Shown: positions 23,501 to 35,216 of the stretch, piece by piece
Layout: every line of letters begins with the position of its first letter
Numbering within the stretch: position 1 is the first letter of the stretch
Source: Ophiodon elongatus
Taxonomy: Eukaryota > Chordata > Actinopteri > Perciformes > Hexagrammidae
Reading direction: 5' to 3'
Assembly (NCBI GenBank): GCA_016806645.1
Contig: JACSYO010001880.1
Span: forward strand, 446,501-510,500
Length of the DNA: 64,000 nt
The notes under the pieces: generated by a model
Database searches by the model: none
What the model was told of the DNA's origin: nothing
What the model saw: the letters and a program-made list of their open reading frames with translations, nothing else
Translations under genes and position numbers: made by a program

Positions 23501-26500
23501 TAATAAGCCAAAACTGACATGCCTGTCCAGCTGTTTAATGCATTGAATAAGTCGTTAATTGACCGGAAGCTGCCATTGACCTTCTTGAGAACGGTTTGCT
23601 ATGTTGGAGGCCAATGGCTAGTTGTAATTTTGAAGGGGAAGTCTATCACCATATGCAGAAGTTGCCAAAGTCACTCCTTGTGATTGGCAGTCAGCATTTG
23701 CATCTTATATTTACAACCTAAATCAACTGCAAAATTGGATTAAGAAAGAAGGAAAGTCATTGCAGACAGCCAAAGGCCAAATAGAAGAACACCGTTATAG
23801 GGGCTGTGGAACTATAACTGTACAACTAAGCACACAGTATTCTAAATACAACATGCAATAAAATCAAAATATATTTTTAAAAATCTGTCCACAGACAACC
23901 AGAATATATCTGTCAGCTGACAGATCCTACCAGGTGTCTATATGCCTTGAGGCTTTCTTGGCCAATATTTATAAACCACTAACTGTCCAGTACATTGTAC
24001 AGTTCATTGTTGATTCCTATGGGTCGTAGTTTTTTCAAGATATTTAAGTTTTCCTTAAATGTCGCAGTTCTCCCCATTTATAGAAGATATAGCGTGATTA
24101 CGTTTGCCACATAAAAATGATTGATAATTAAAAGATTTTTGGAAAAATGAAAAACCTAAACATCTCGTGAGGCACTCTGTTCAACTACAGAGAGTGTTCA
24201 ATTAGATACTCATACAGGCCTTGGTGTAATGATCTCATTCCAAATTCAGACATTTGCAGGATGTTGTTGCCTGTGAATTGGAAATGGACTTGAATCCAAA
24301 TTAACCATAACTGCAGGAGCCACATTAACTGCAGAGCTCACTGCAACTGAACTAAATTCATATACTGTGATACTTGGCATCAAGTTAATCTGAATTTAAA
24401 TATTGAGACAGGATTTAAAAACAGGTATGTTAATCCCAACTTTTATGATCTTTTTTTAATGCTGTAATATATGTAACTAATAGTCCGATCACAACATTTG
24501 AAACACAGTAAATACTATTTTAGTGATACTGTCATAATGCAAGAATGCAAACACATGTACAACACAGCATGGTCCGTCCAAAGCATTAAAACATGTGTGT
24601 TGCACAATGCACACTTGCTTCCATTCCAGGTTAAATCATTTCAGGGTAGAATAATAAAGTCACTGATCAGATTCAGTTGTTATTTCCTCTAATCACAATC
24701 TTTGTAATGTCAGTTATGCTGCAAAGATGCAATAAACATACCACTTCTCTCCCTCCAGCAATTTAGGTCCACAGCTTTGATGACACATCTGAGCTTATGA
24801 GCAAGGTTTTCTTTTTTAACATGAGATGCTAAAAATGGAAGGGAAAAATAAACCAGGGGGTAAAGTGCACTTCATGTGCAATGAGGAATTTCAGAGGTCT
24901 GGGGCTCTCAGTCGTCTCATTCTCTTCCAAGAACACTTCTCCTTCCTGTTTCACCTCTGGCATGCCGCCCAAAGTACCCACAAACCACGGAGGCCAAGGC
25001 CGAAAATACACAGATGGTAATTTGCACTACATTTCAATACGACGCAACCGCCATTATATATAGCCCTGCTGCCTGAACTCTGATCCTTACTGAGAGTATC
25101 ACCCCACCTCAGATTCCAGCTAAAAGATGAGCTCTTTACATCTTTGTCACAGGGTACAAGTTGTACGGGATGATGTGGAGAGTTGGAATTGAAATGAAAA
25201 AGTTGATTCTAAGTTTCAATAATGTTTTATTGTCTAACATGAACCGTGATCATAACACAGGAGGTTTATTTTTTTTCACTAGATCAAGGCCTTGTCAACA
25301 TAATGAATATCTAGATGAATGTTTAATGGTGTGGCTTACATGGAAGAAACATTGTTACTTTTTCAATACACTGAAAGTAAAGGCCTTGAAAACTAGTTTT
25401 GAACGGTATACAGATACTAGAAAGGGATCGCAGTTAAAAACGGTAAAATACCCCATTTTGTTCGTACCGCTACTTTAAGAATGACATTGTTTCAATAAGA
25501 GTCGTAGGCTATTATGAGTTGCATCAATCTGTGACAGCGGGGCAATGTGTTTACACAGCGCTCTACCAGAGGACTGCATTGGGATTGGGATCCCAGGGGA
25601 ATGGGCAATTTAACTTTGCTACAGTCAAAAAATAAACTGCGGGTTCTGGGATTTAGCTAGCGCTGACCAGAAGGTTGGAGTCAACAAATAAATTTGGAAA
25701 GAAGATTAAAGCAGGTCATGAACTTCTCATTGGCTGCACAGTCCCACTCTGAGCTGGTGTCTGTATCAGCAAAATATAACAATGTGGCTCTAATTACCGA
25801 CCAAATCTACCAATAAAATTAGATTTGCCATGTTTTCTGAATCTGTCCAAACATCTCCTATAATTTGAAAAACACTTAATCCACCAAAGAGCATGTGTTA
25901 AAGTATTTTTTTTATACTGTGTTTCTCAGTAATGTGAAATTTTGTTGTTTTTTGTTTTGGAAGCCTCTTGCCATCTCCCAAACTGCAGTACCACTATCTA
26001 CCTGAATAATTAGTTATTCTTAGATGGGGGCGCTGTTTTACAAAAGAATCCTGTTAAATGTGAAATCTTGTTGCAAATATAAAGTTAACCATCAAAGGAA
26101 TCACAAACTTAATTATAGAGGACATCATACCATGTATATCTTTTGCTTAATACATTTTGTATTAATTTAAAAAGTCCCATGTTCTGTCACCTATAATAAC
26201 TTTATTTTTCCTGATGTTTCAACATTTTGTCCTGGTATTATTTCAGTATTGGTGTTGACCTATTTAGAGTATCGTATGAAAGTCATAAATTTGTCACTTA
26301 CTATATAATTGACTTCATGTATACTGTATGGATGTAGTTGGAAGTGCTGCTTTTTAGAGTTCAGTTTGTCGAATGGACACTATATTTAAATAGGTTAATG
26401 TAAAAGAGTGATGTTACATCCCAACAAAAGTAAAATGCTATCATATCATCACAAAGTTCATCAAAAGTAAGTTACCTGCTCCATTGCATGACATTTTGCT

Positions 26501-26725
26501 TTAGTGATCACATGTCTTGCCCGTACCCTTGTTGGTTGTCATGTTTCATCAACTTCCTAATGGAAATAACATGACGGATAAACTTTGGAGCAATTATCAT
26601 GTTGCTCCTGCAAAAGACAGCATTTAACAAATTGATGGCGTATAATTTCATTTGAAAGGGGGATCGGGGGGTATATGTCTGATAGCTCCCACAGATCCAG
26701 CTGGATATATTTAGAGCATGTGTGC

Positions 26726-26726
26726 T

Positions 26727-26757
<31 letters not shown>

Positions 26758-26758
26758 T
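26726..26758. repeat. (TTTA)n microsatellite
   Basis: About eight TTTA tetranucleotide units. Confidence 0.95.
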
Positions 26759-26959
26759 GTTTTGTATTTGTATTCCTGGTTATGGAGACAGGGGAAAAAG
26801 GGGAAAGGGATGAAGAGAGGGATATACAAGAAGAAAGGAAAAAAAAAAAGACATGGGTGTGAAAGAGATCAAGCAAGTGAGAGATTATGGAAAAAGGAAG
26901 GGAAGCGATCCTGATCCAGTGTGTCCCAATTAATGGAATTACCTTCCTCCTTGGGAGGA

Positions 26960-27125
26960 CAGTTAGTCATTTGCAGAGACGTGAGCCCGCCAGTCTCTCC
27001 CACCATATTGTCCAGCAGGCGCTAATAAGGCAGCCCTGACCGCCGGGCGTGCTCATTAGCATAGCCCGCGGCCGTGGCAACCCCCGCCAGGGCCCAGCCG
27101 GACACTTAATTACCGCCGTGTCTCC
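26960..27125 (+). promoter_or_regulatory. GC-rich island in intron 1, candidate regulatory element
   Basis: A sharp rise in G+C and CpG within an AT-rich neighbourhood, holding GCTAATAAGGC, GCTCATTAGCATAG, CCGTGGCAACC and ACTTAATTACC. The mix of homeodomain cores in a CpG-bearing, repeat-free block is typical of vertebrate conserved noncoding elements. I cannot test conservation. Confidence 0.3.
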
Positions 27126-27640
27126 TTCCTCACTACATCCATACTTGCTGCCCTCCTTCCTCTGTCCTCACCCCCTGCTCTACCTCCTTAACCCACTCCC
27201 AAAGACATTCACATACACCCCCTGCCCACCCATTCATAGCAGGGTAGATGTAAGACTAATCATTTTGCCGATGTGGATGTGATGACTTTAGTCTTGGTAT
27301 GTTGTGGCAGTCTTTTATGTTATTTCACTTTTTATGTCTTTGCGGTGAGCAATCTTTGTGATTTTAGTGATTCCCTGACCTGCACTATCTCTCTAGCTCG
27401 TGCTCCCTCTCTCCCTCTCATTGCTATATTAGCTCATGGGCATGACTCTCGTTTTGACATCGGCACAGTATTGATGCACCCCGTCCAGCCTTAATCGGCT
27501 AATGGCCTCCTCTTCTTTCCTGCCCAGACAAATCAACCCCTCCCTTAACCATCCCGCTATCTGTCCCTTTCTCCCTTCGCCTTCCCGTCTCCTCTCCCCT
27601 ACCCAGTTCAGGCCTGGGGTCAGTGAGGGCAATTTTCATG

Positions 27641-27642
<2 letters not shown>

Positions 27643-27692
<50 letters not shown>

Positions 27693-27703
27693 TGTGAGTG
27701 TGA

Positions 27704-27734
<31 letters not shown>
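27643..27734. repeat. Compound (TG)n(GA)n microsatellite
   Basis: TG units to 27690, then TGAG-type imperfect units, then a GA run to 27734. Confidence 0.95.
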
Positions 27735-29999
27735 TCAGCAGCCTCACACAAGTCATGTGGTGGGTGACCTCCTGACCTACCTTTACTCCAGTCCCTTGCT
27801 CTTCCCTCCCTCCTCTAACTCACACTCTTCCCTTTACCAGCAATCATTCTGTTTGACAAGGAAATCTGGCTCACCCCCGTACTAAACTTGTATGTATGTG
27901 CATGCGCACACACATACATGCAGCCCTCTCTGACCTAGAAAAGCCACGGCCAAAATAATCCTGCCAAGTTCACAAATGGAGATTGTTGACAGCACCGCAC
28001 GGTGAAACAATGAACAAGTACACTACCTGTAATGTCCAACTGTTTTTAGCTGTAGTTGCAGGCTGTGAGCTTTTTTTTGTGACGGGTTAACACAACACAC
28101 AGGTTTCCAAACACTGTAAGTCACAGAGGTGCTACATCATAACATTTTTAGCTGCTCAGTGTACGTCTCTGTTCAAGCTCAAGGCAGTTTATTCTAGCTG
28201 GTCTTGAAGCCTCACGACCTTCTCTTTATGTAGCCTCAGCTTGCACTTTGACCTCTTATGGCTCTCTCTTTGTCTATAATGTGGTGGCGCTATACATCTC
28301 TGTGGGCCGGAGAGAAAATCTCCCGCTGCTGCACCACTGAATCACCCGTGTGTGAGTGATAACAGATCCAGACTGCTGAGCACCCCGCAGCTGTTTGTCT
28401 CAACATGCAAGTCATCCCCGCCATTACACCGCTAAATGGTTCCCTTTCAGTGGCAGACGCTTGCCGCCTCGGTCCGTATCTCCATGCTTCCATCACTTGG
28501 GGGGCGGTTGCAGTTACTGTCGCAGAGCCAGCCCCCGTACTGGAGGCAAAGCAGTTGAATGTGTATCAGAAATGCAGTGGGTAGGGGGCGGGCGGGGGGG
28601 GTGAGAACATCAGCATTAAATTACATTCTTGGCTGTGCATTTAGTGTTTGCAGTCTAAACGTATGTGTGCACGTGCATATGTTTGCACCCAATGCGTGTG
28701 GTGGGCATACAGCAGCAGTTGTGAGAGCAGAGTTCAGACGAAGCCCCCTTACAGCTTGGGCTGGAGACCATGACCTTGGGAAATGTCATTCCGCCCACGG
28801 TGGTGGCTCGCCTGTGACACACAAAGCCATGGTAGTGGAGTGCATCAGTGCACTGTAGCACTCTGGCAGAACCCTAGTGGTGTAAGGTTGCATTCAGCTC
28901 TACCTAACCCTGGGGTTTAAGAGTGAGCCTAGGAAGCCAGAGAGTTCAGCCTCAAAGCTGGGACCTTGGGTCAGCAATCTAGTGATTTCCCTCTAACCAC
29001 ATTACAGCCATTAGTGGCTCTTGCTGCTTTTCACATGTCACATAGAAATGGGTCAAGCCCTGCCCTGCATGACTCACAGGCTCTTTCTCCCTCTCCCTCT
29101 CCCTCCCTTTCATTCCTGTTAACCCTACTCAGGTGGCAAAATGGCATCAAGGAGCATGGGAAAATTGGGTTCACAATCAGCACATTATGACGTTTTCATT
29201 CACTTAATGAAATGAGAAGGGTCACGCTTGCTGTGTATGCTCATCAGTCTCATACATCTTGGATTGTTCTGTGTAGGTGAAGTCTATTAGACATGGGTTC
29301 ATAGACTGGTTGGAGAGCCCCGAAGCCAATATTATAACATAATCCGTTGCCTTGGTTTTTGGCATCTGACATTTCCTGTCAGTTTCTGGCTATGTGGTAC
29401 TGAAATAAATGTAAGATGTGTTTATGTGCGAGACAGAAATGGGAAGAGGTTTGGAAGTGCGTAAGCCCTGTTTAATATCTGTTGCAGCAGGAGAGTAGCG
29501 GTCATAGTGGGTTGTGATTGTGGTCACCTTTGTGGACCATGGCGAGCCACACTGGCCAGATGTCGGCCAACTCTAATGATCCCAACAGGTCGCTGTGCTG
29601 GGTTGCCTGGCAACCGTTTTGCCTGTAAACAGAGAGCAGGCCCACCAGGCCTCTGTCAAGGTTTAGAGGGTGAGGGCAGCTTTGGTGTGTGTGTGAAAGT
29701 AACGTTTGTATCTTGGTGTGTGAGACATTTTTTTTTAACCACATGTTTTTGCAACTGGATGAGTGCACACTTTTCTCAGAGAAATCTCAGCCAGTTCCTT
29801 TTCATCAGATGTTTTGTGAGGTTTTGTACAGAAACCCAAAGAGGAAGGGGGGGCGGGGGGGAGTCAGTTTTGACATTTTGTTTTGCTCAGGCTTGGTGCT
29901 TTTGACATGTTCTTATGGAGGTTTGTTAATATGTATCAGGAATATTCACTTTTCTTTGTTCGCCCTTGTCTGGCAAGCTGTAATGTTTTGCTTATGAAT

Positions 30000-30190
30000 A
30001 TTGATACATGAAGTGTATATTAATGACCCTTGGTGACCTTAACCCTATCCTTATTGGCTCCCCGGTGGTATCTGCAGGCTCATGAATATTAATCTAGTTC
30101 TGTAACCTCCATTACCCTAATCTTTGCTGTCTAGCCTCCCAGAAGGACCCGTTGTCATGGTAACCCCTTTACTAGACTCTTCCAGACCAA
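30000..30190 (+). promoter_or_regulatory. Candidate element with RFX X-box upstream of exon 2
   Basis: GTTGTCATGGTAAC at 30151-30164 closely fits the palindromic RFX X-box (GTTRCC-AT-GGYAAC). It is preceded by two TATTAAT/ATATTAAT cores at about 30018 and 30087. The stretch is unique and about 0.5 kb upstream of exon 2. Binding and function are inferred from motif match only. Confidence 0.3.
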
Positions 30191-30699
30191 GGGTGGGAAA
30201 AATATGGTTAAAAAAGACAGAAAAATCTAAATTACTCAAATATCTTAAATGCACCTCGTGGAAAGCTGCCATTGTATTAGAAACGTGTTGAAATTGTGTT
30301 CATAGTCATTTTAGTGGTGTCCTTGCTGAGCAATGAAGTGTGTTTTTTGCATCTTTTAATGGCTATTTGACTTGGTTTTGGCCAGGTAATTGTATTTATG
30401 AATTTTCAAAATAGTGTTCTCAATTCCACAAAGTCCAGATCACTTATTGCTCTGCAACATTAGACAAGCAAGGATGGGAAATAATAACAGTGAATAGTAA
30501 AAAGCAATTTCCAATTTTAAAAAGCTGTGTAGCCAGAGGCTACGACTATGCCCTCTACTTAACTCTTTGTAGTGAGTGTTTGATGTTCACAATTCATACT
30601 CAGGATGCTCAAGTATTCAGCTGAAAAATGATGCCTAGTCTAACTCTTCACGATAGCAACATGGTGATATCTGTATGTATGCTCTCTCTCCTCTTCCAG

Positions 30700-31974
30700 A
30701 TGTGGACAGCAACGAGGAAGGAGGGCCTGATGATGGTCCAGTGGAGGAAGAAGGCTGGTTTGGGAATGCTTCTGACACACGCTCAGAGTCGTCGTCCTAT
30801 GGAGACACCCAGGATGAACTCCTCCTTGTCAGGGGCTCCTCTCCTGATGAACAGCCTGGAGTCAGCACTGGGTCCGGGGACCACGATACCTGTGGAGGGG
30901 AGAGCTTATTGGGTTGCCCCACACCCGTCCATCGTGCCTCTTTGGAACTTCTTGGACTGGATGGAGGTGCATTCTCGGCCCAGGACACACTCTCTTCTGT
31001 GGTATCATCACTGTATGGCGAGGCAGCATCTCGTGCCCTGGGAAAACCCCTCAGCAGCAACCTACGGCGCCTCCTAGAGGCTGGGTCGCTGAAACTCGAC
31101 ACTGGGGAGCTGCTTGGTCGGTCATCCAGGGGATGTGCTGGGGGGGAGTCTCCTCCGATAGGTCTAGCCCCACCTCTGACCCTCTCCCCGTCTTCCCACC
31201 ATGCCCAGCAGTTAAGTGCTCTTGCCCGAAAACTGGCCAATAACAACAACAACAGCGGCTCAGCCTCACCAGCCTCCTTGGCACCCTCAGTCACCAACAT
31301 TAAGCAAGAGCCCCTTGATCCCTTTAACTCTGTCACCCCTAGCAACGGCAGTGGCTTTGTATGGGCAGGTGTTGCAGATAAGTGGCCACCGGCCAGCTGC
31401 TCCACGCCCTGTGGCTCCAGCCTGTCCCCGGACTCCGCAATCCAGAAGTTAAAAGCCGCAGCGAACGCTGTGCTTCAAGACAAGAATGCCGTGGCCTCCT
31501 CCTCGACGACTTCTTCCTCCTCCTCCACCTCTGCCTCGTCTGCAGTTCCCGCCCTCGGAGGGGGTGGTCGAGGAGATGATGTGGTGCGCTTTGATGCCTT
31601 CAACTCTCCGTTCAGCCCACAGTCGGCTAGCTCCACCCTCGCTGCACTTTCCAAGAAAGTCAGCGAACGGAGCCAAACCTCGTCAACGCCCAATGCTGCT
31701 ACTGATCACCAATCCTCCAATTCCTTCCTCTCGCTTGTGTCAATGACCTCCTCTGCTGCCTTGCTCAAAGAGGTGGCAGCCAGGGCAGCGGGAAACCTGC
31801 TGGCAGAGAAGAAAGATGGTTCCTCCTTGGCGACTGCTGGGGTCCTCCAAGAGGACGTGAAGCCCCTGCTGGACAAGAACCAGAGGGCTCCCACGCCCTC
31901 GACACCCACCCAGAGCCTAGACTTGCTGTTGCCCTCTACTCCAAAGAGCAGAGGCAAACCCAACAGCCAAGCAG
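30700..31974 (+). CDS. znf827: znf827 exon 2: Ser/Pro-rich linker with conserved helical patches
   Basis: 1275 bases, residues 15-440, phase 1 at both ends. It opens with HVDSNEEG, and from recall aligns with the acidic, SEASYGE-like start of human ZNF827. Conserved patches: KPLSSNLRRLLEAGSLKLD (130-148), SPSSHHAQQLSALARKLA (177-194), a patch starting LSPDSAIQKLKAAANAVLQ (256-276), SPFSPQSASSTLAALSKKV (317-335) and FLSLVSMTSSAALLKEVAAR (357-376). An Asn run (about 195-199) and a Ser/Thr run (about 281-295) are low complexity. I215-K216-Q217-E218 fits the sumoylation consensus. No zinc finger is present. Acceptor TTCCAG, donor GCAG/GTAATC. A 202-residue antisense frame over it is a shadow of its GC-rich codons. 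Confidence 0.95.
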
Positions 31975-33000
31975 GTAATCTAAAGTAATAATATATGCGC
32001 AGCAATCACTATATGCATATTAATAGTAATATTACATCAATTAAAAATAATGGTTGCACCAATACAGATAAGAGGAGAGCTTAGCTGAGGTTAGGTACAT
32101 TTGATATTTTTCCAGTGAAAAGATGTTTTTTTTCCTTTAGTTACAAAACACTGAAAGACATTCAATTATTGCCTTGTGTCTTGCCACAGAATCAGGATAC
32201 CTAAGCTCATACAATATTGCTACAATGAAATAAAAGGACCGTGTGTTTGTATGGAAGTGAGAGAGAGTATGAGTTCAAGATCATTTCAGCTGCACTTCAT
32301 TTATGGAAAGTTTTCATTTTCCTTCACCATACCGCTTTCTTTTCAAAAAGTAATCGTACAAATGTACCTAAAGTTCAAATGAACTAACTCCCCTGTCATA
32401 ATACTTCTTCCCATTCAGCATTTACCAAAGAACAAATCCCACTTATGTCATGACATGCAAATCAAAACTGTTAGTACTGATAAATTAAAGTTAGTTTAGC
32501 AATGGAAGCTCCACAGAGATAAAAATGTCTTTGCTGCCATTGTGTGGAAGAGGAGGAGGTTTGCTTGTCACCAAAGAAAGCACAATTCTGGACTTCTGTG
32601 ACATGTTTTCTCTGGGTTTGTAATGGTTTTGTTCTCACCTCACTGTCGCTGAAGTAGCGCGTAGTGTAGCCTCAGCTTAACTGTCAGCCGAGCAGAGAGC
32701 AGAGCCGAGAGAAAACAGCCCTGGCTGGCCTTCTAGTCTGGGAAATGGTCTGTGGGCTCGACGGGGGGTTCCGACTGAGACCTCACTGCCTTCCCAGACC
32801 AGCTCGTTTGTGCTCGGATGTGCGTGCTGCCAAAAGGGGGCCGTCAGTGTGTGCTCGGCACAGTGGGGAGCCCTGGAGTCCATATCCATCTCGGCAGCCT
32901 ACTCCTGGCTTCAACCCCCACTAGCCAGAGCCCTCTGCACTGATCAGCACAGCAGACTTAAGGCCAAACACATCATACTTTCCACTGACTGGATACAGAT

Positions 33001-33055
<55 letters not shown>

Positions 33056-34248
33056 CTCTCTCCCTCCTATGCTCTCTCTCTCAGTTACTCACAAATAGCC
33101 GTGCCATATATTCTGTAAGTGTCTACTCAGATGTGGACATATAACCAAACAAGGGTGCACACAAAGATCTCACTCTTGCACAGGGAGAGAGAAAGCTTCA
33201 AAGTGCAGGCTCTTGCTAAGTAGCCTGTAGGGAGAACAGAATGTTTTCAGGGAGATGGATGGGCACTTTTGAGGGATTGTGTCGCAACCCCGCCAAATCT
33301 AAAATGGCTGGATCAAATTGACTTCAGACAGATGAGGCAGTCGATGTAATATTCTGTGATCTGCATGCTAAAAAGGGGGTCTGCTCTAACCCGCGAGCCG
33401 TCAAGGTCGGGCAGCGCTGTAAAAAGGCAGGTAGTTGTTTGGTCGCCAGACTGAAAAATGTGACCTTGATTATTGACTGTCATGTCTTGTTTTATTGTCG
33501 TCCCTTGCCAGTTCAACTATAAAACTCTATTGCACGGGCATGTTTTCCACTTTGAATATATAAGGAAAAAGCTTTCTCCCTTTATCTAAAACGTGGTTGT
33601 GATTGCATAGGAAAGAGATGTGTGAAATACTAAGATGAAGGGACTCAACACGCACATTTCCTCTCCCCTGTTTTATTTCCGCTTCACTCAGCTCAACTCA
33701 GAATAAGCAGAAGTCATTTTTGCATTGTGATCTCTGCTGTGCTTGGAGAGGTTGGGCCGCAGATGGCGGTTTATTGTTGCAAATAGGCAGTCTCGAGGTT
33801 TTACACCCCAGGTCAATGAATGGCTGAGCACAGTAATTTCACCAAACACTGATTACCAGATGTTTTTCAAGGAACGGCACTGGAATACTTATGAAGCCAT
33901 CCTGACAGGCCCTTGTAGAATTTGTAATGCAATCATGCCTCTTTCTAATAAGACCAATTAAACAGTAATGGATGCCGGATATGAAGCCAACAACAATAAT
34001 CGAGATACTAAAACATGCTTGAGTTTTTCCTTCCATTGTTCCATTGCTTCCAGCTGGCATTTCCTTGATAGTTTTCACCATTAGGTGAGGAGTAGTTGTC
34101 GCTTCCAGATCTGTGAATTCTGTAGTCTGTATTTGGGGAAAGCATTGGTTTTTATTTCTTTACAGTAACAAAGGTGCATTTCAGCAACACAGTACATATT
34201 TCCATTAAATAAAACGCTTATGACTCAATATTCTTTGGTGCCCTAAAG
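31975..34248 (+). other. znf827: znf827 intron 2 (2.3 kb)
   Basis: GTAATC donor and CCTAAAG acceptor, the latter with an unusually poor polypyrimidine tract. It contains a CA microsatellite (33003-33050) followed by CT-rich sequence. Nothing else was recognised. Confidence 0.85.
33003..33050. repeat. (CA)n microsatellite
   Basis: Twenty-four CA units in intron 2. Confidence 0.95.
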
Positions 34249-34421
34249 GCTCTCCTGAGGATGGTGGCAAACCGTTCCAGTGTCCTGTGTGTGGACTGGT
34301 CATCAAACGCAAGAGCTACTGGAAGAGACACATGGTCATCCACACAGGCTTGAAAAGCCACCAGTGTCCCTTGTGTCCCTTCCGCTGTGCTCGCAAAGAC
34401 AATCTAAAGTCCCACATGAAG
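34249..34421 (+). CDS. znf827: znf827 exon 3: zinc finger 1 and most of finger 2
   Basis: 173 bases, residues 440-497. Finger 1 is C451-x2-C454-x12-H467-x3-H471 with the TG-type linker HTGLKSHQC. Finger 2 starts C479-x2-C482 and H495, but its last His (H499) is supplied by exon 4, so intron 3 cuts the finger. The segment is almost identical to the human protein as I recall it (GLVIKRKSYWKRHMVIHTGL). The incoming junction restores Gly440. The donor AAG/GTGAGA leaves phase 0, the only phase-0 junction in the gene. Together the fingers form the first DNA- or protein-binding cluster. Confidence 0.96.
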
Positions 34422-34720
34422 GTGAGACGATATAGATTTTCTTCATCTTGTGACCCTGCGCCCCTTGTCACCCCCACCCACATCATCTTTAATTTGTGGC
34501 AATTATGGCTCTTGGAATATGTAATTGTTAACATTAAGGGATAGACATGCTTTAGTTTAATGTGTAATAATCCTCTACATGGCATAATTAAACACTACAT
34601 GTTTGCTTCATTTCAGTTGAATTGATCTACAGTATAGAGTCATGTCGTTTCCCTTGATGTCCTGTAGTACCGGAGAAGAGGAGAGGTGCTTTGACACGTA
34701 AACCTGTCTCCCTTTTTCAG
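34422..34720 (+). other. znf827: znf827 intron 3 (299 bases)
   Basis: Short GT-AG intron with a good CCCTTTTTCAG acceptor. Retention would keep the frame open for 40 codons to a stop at 34542-34544 and destroy finger 2, because the final His lies in exon 4. Confidence 0.9.
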
Positions 34721-35216
34721 GTACATCAGCACCAGGACCGGGGTGAGACATTTCAGTGTGAACTTTGCCCCTTCACCTCCTCCCGTCACTTCAGCCTGAA
34801 GCTTCACATGCGCTGCCACCAGCACTTCCCCCGCACAGACTGCAAGGTGAAAGAGGAGCTCACCACCGACACGGAGGGCGAGGGCTCCCTGATGGGTGAC
34901 AGCGGCCCCGCAGACCTGAGAGGGACGGAGGTGTCGCCACTGCACTCAGACTCCCAGCAGCAGACGTCCTCTCCGGTCGAGGCTTCCTCCAATCACGTCC
35001 ACATCAAGGAGGAGCCACAGGAGAGAGATCTGTCTGTGCTCTCCCCCTTTAGCATGTGCAGGGACCGCCCCGTCAGCAGCGCCAACTCCTTGGACCTACC
35101 TGGAGTTGGGGTAGGAGTCGGGATCAGATCCAATTCTAGTGGTCCAACCACGGCCTCCCTCTTCAGTCCTGACATCACTACCAAGACGGCAACTGACCTG
35201 CTTATGAAGCTTTCAG
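34721..35216 (+). CDS. znf827: znf827 exon 4: end of finger 2, finger 3, first KEEP/ELL module
   Basis: 496 bases, residues 498-662 plus one base. It starts VHQHQDRGETFQC and supplies H499 of finger 2 and finger 3 (C510, C513, H526, H530). Two sumoylation-type motifs follow, VKEE (540-543) and IKEEP (592-596). A Val-Gly run sits at about residue 625. The exon ends with SPDITTKTATDLLMKLS, the first of three related endings in exons 4, 5 and 6. The donor TCAG/GTTAGC is non-consensus at +3. Acceptor CCCTTTTTCAG. Confidence 0.95.

Larger units (their letters stand above)
11298..30699 (+). other. znf827: znf827 intron 1 (19.4 kb), no gene inside
   Basis: GTAAGT donor and TTCCAG acceptor. Contents seen: the rest of the CpG island to about 12110, TG and TA microsatellites (12913-12947, 13021-13046), a hAT-like element (13301-13801), a long CT run (18615-18690), a T25 tract (20498-20522), a long AT-rich unique stretch (about 21200-26700), a TTTA run (26726-26758), a GC-rich island (26960-27125), a TG/GA microsatellite (27643-27734) and candidate regulatory islands near 19200-19400 and 30000-30190. 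Open frames inside are short or low complexity. Confidence 0.8.

Noticed and set aside
24881..25063. Frame with MPPKVPTNHGGQGRKYTDGN, coding-like in look
   Set aside because: Short, no recognised homologue, no convincing acceptor in front; could be chance in an AT-rich region.
26023..26036. CTCF-like core (TGGGGGCGCTG)
   Set aside because: Only part of the CTCF consensus fits and the upstream half is wrong; too weak to annotate.
28559..29997. Several 100-130 codon + strand frames in intron 1
   Set aside because: No domains, overlapping in different frames, and no splice sites that fit the znf827 phase.
30675..30699. Exon 2 frame extended upstream to an in-frame ATG (MYALSPLP)
   Set aside because: These bases are the polypyrimidine tract and acceptor of intron 1; the spliced product with exon 1 matches the family N-terminus. 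Kept only as a possible alternative start in the findings.
30628..31077. 149-codon + strand frame overlapping exon 2 in another frame
   Set aside because: Shadow of exon 2; no domain, and it runs through the splice acceptor region.
30797..31405. 202-codon open frame on the minus strand opposite exon 2
   Set aside because: It mirrors the GC-rich, Ser/Pro-rich codons of znf827 exon 2, has no recognisable domain, and the sense frame matches a known protein.
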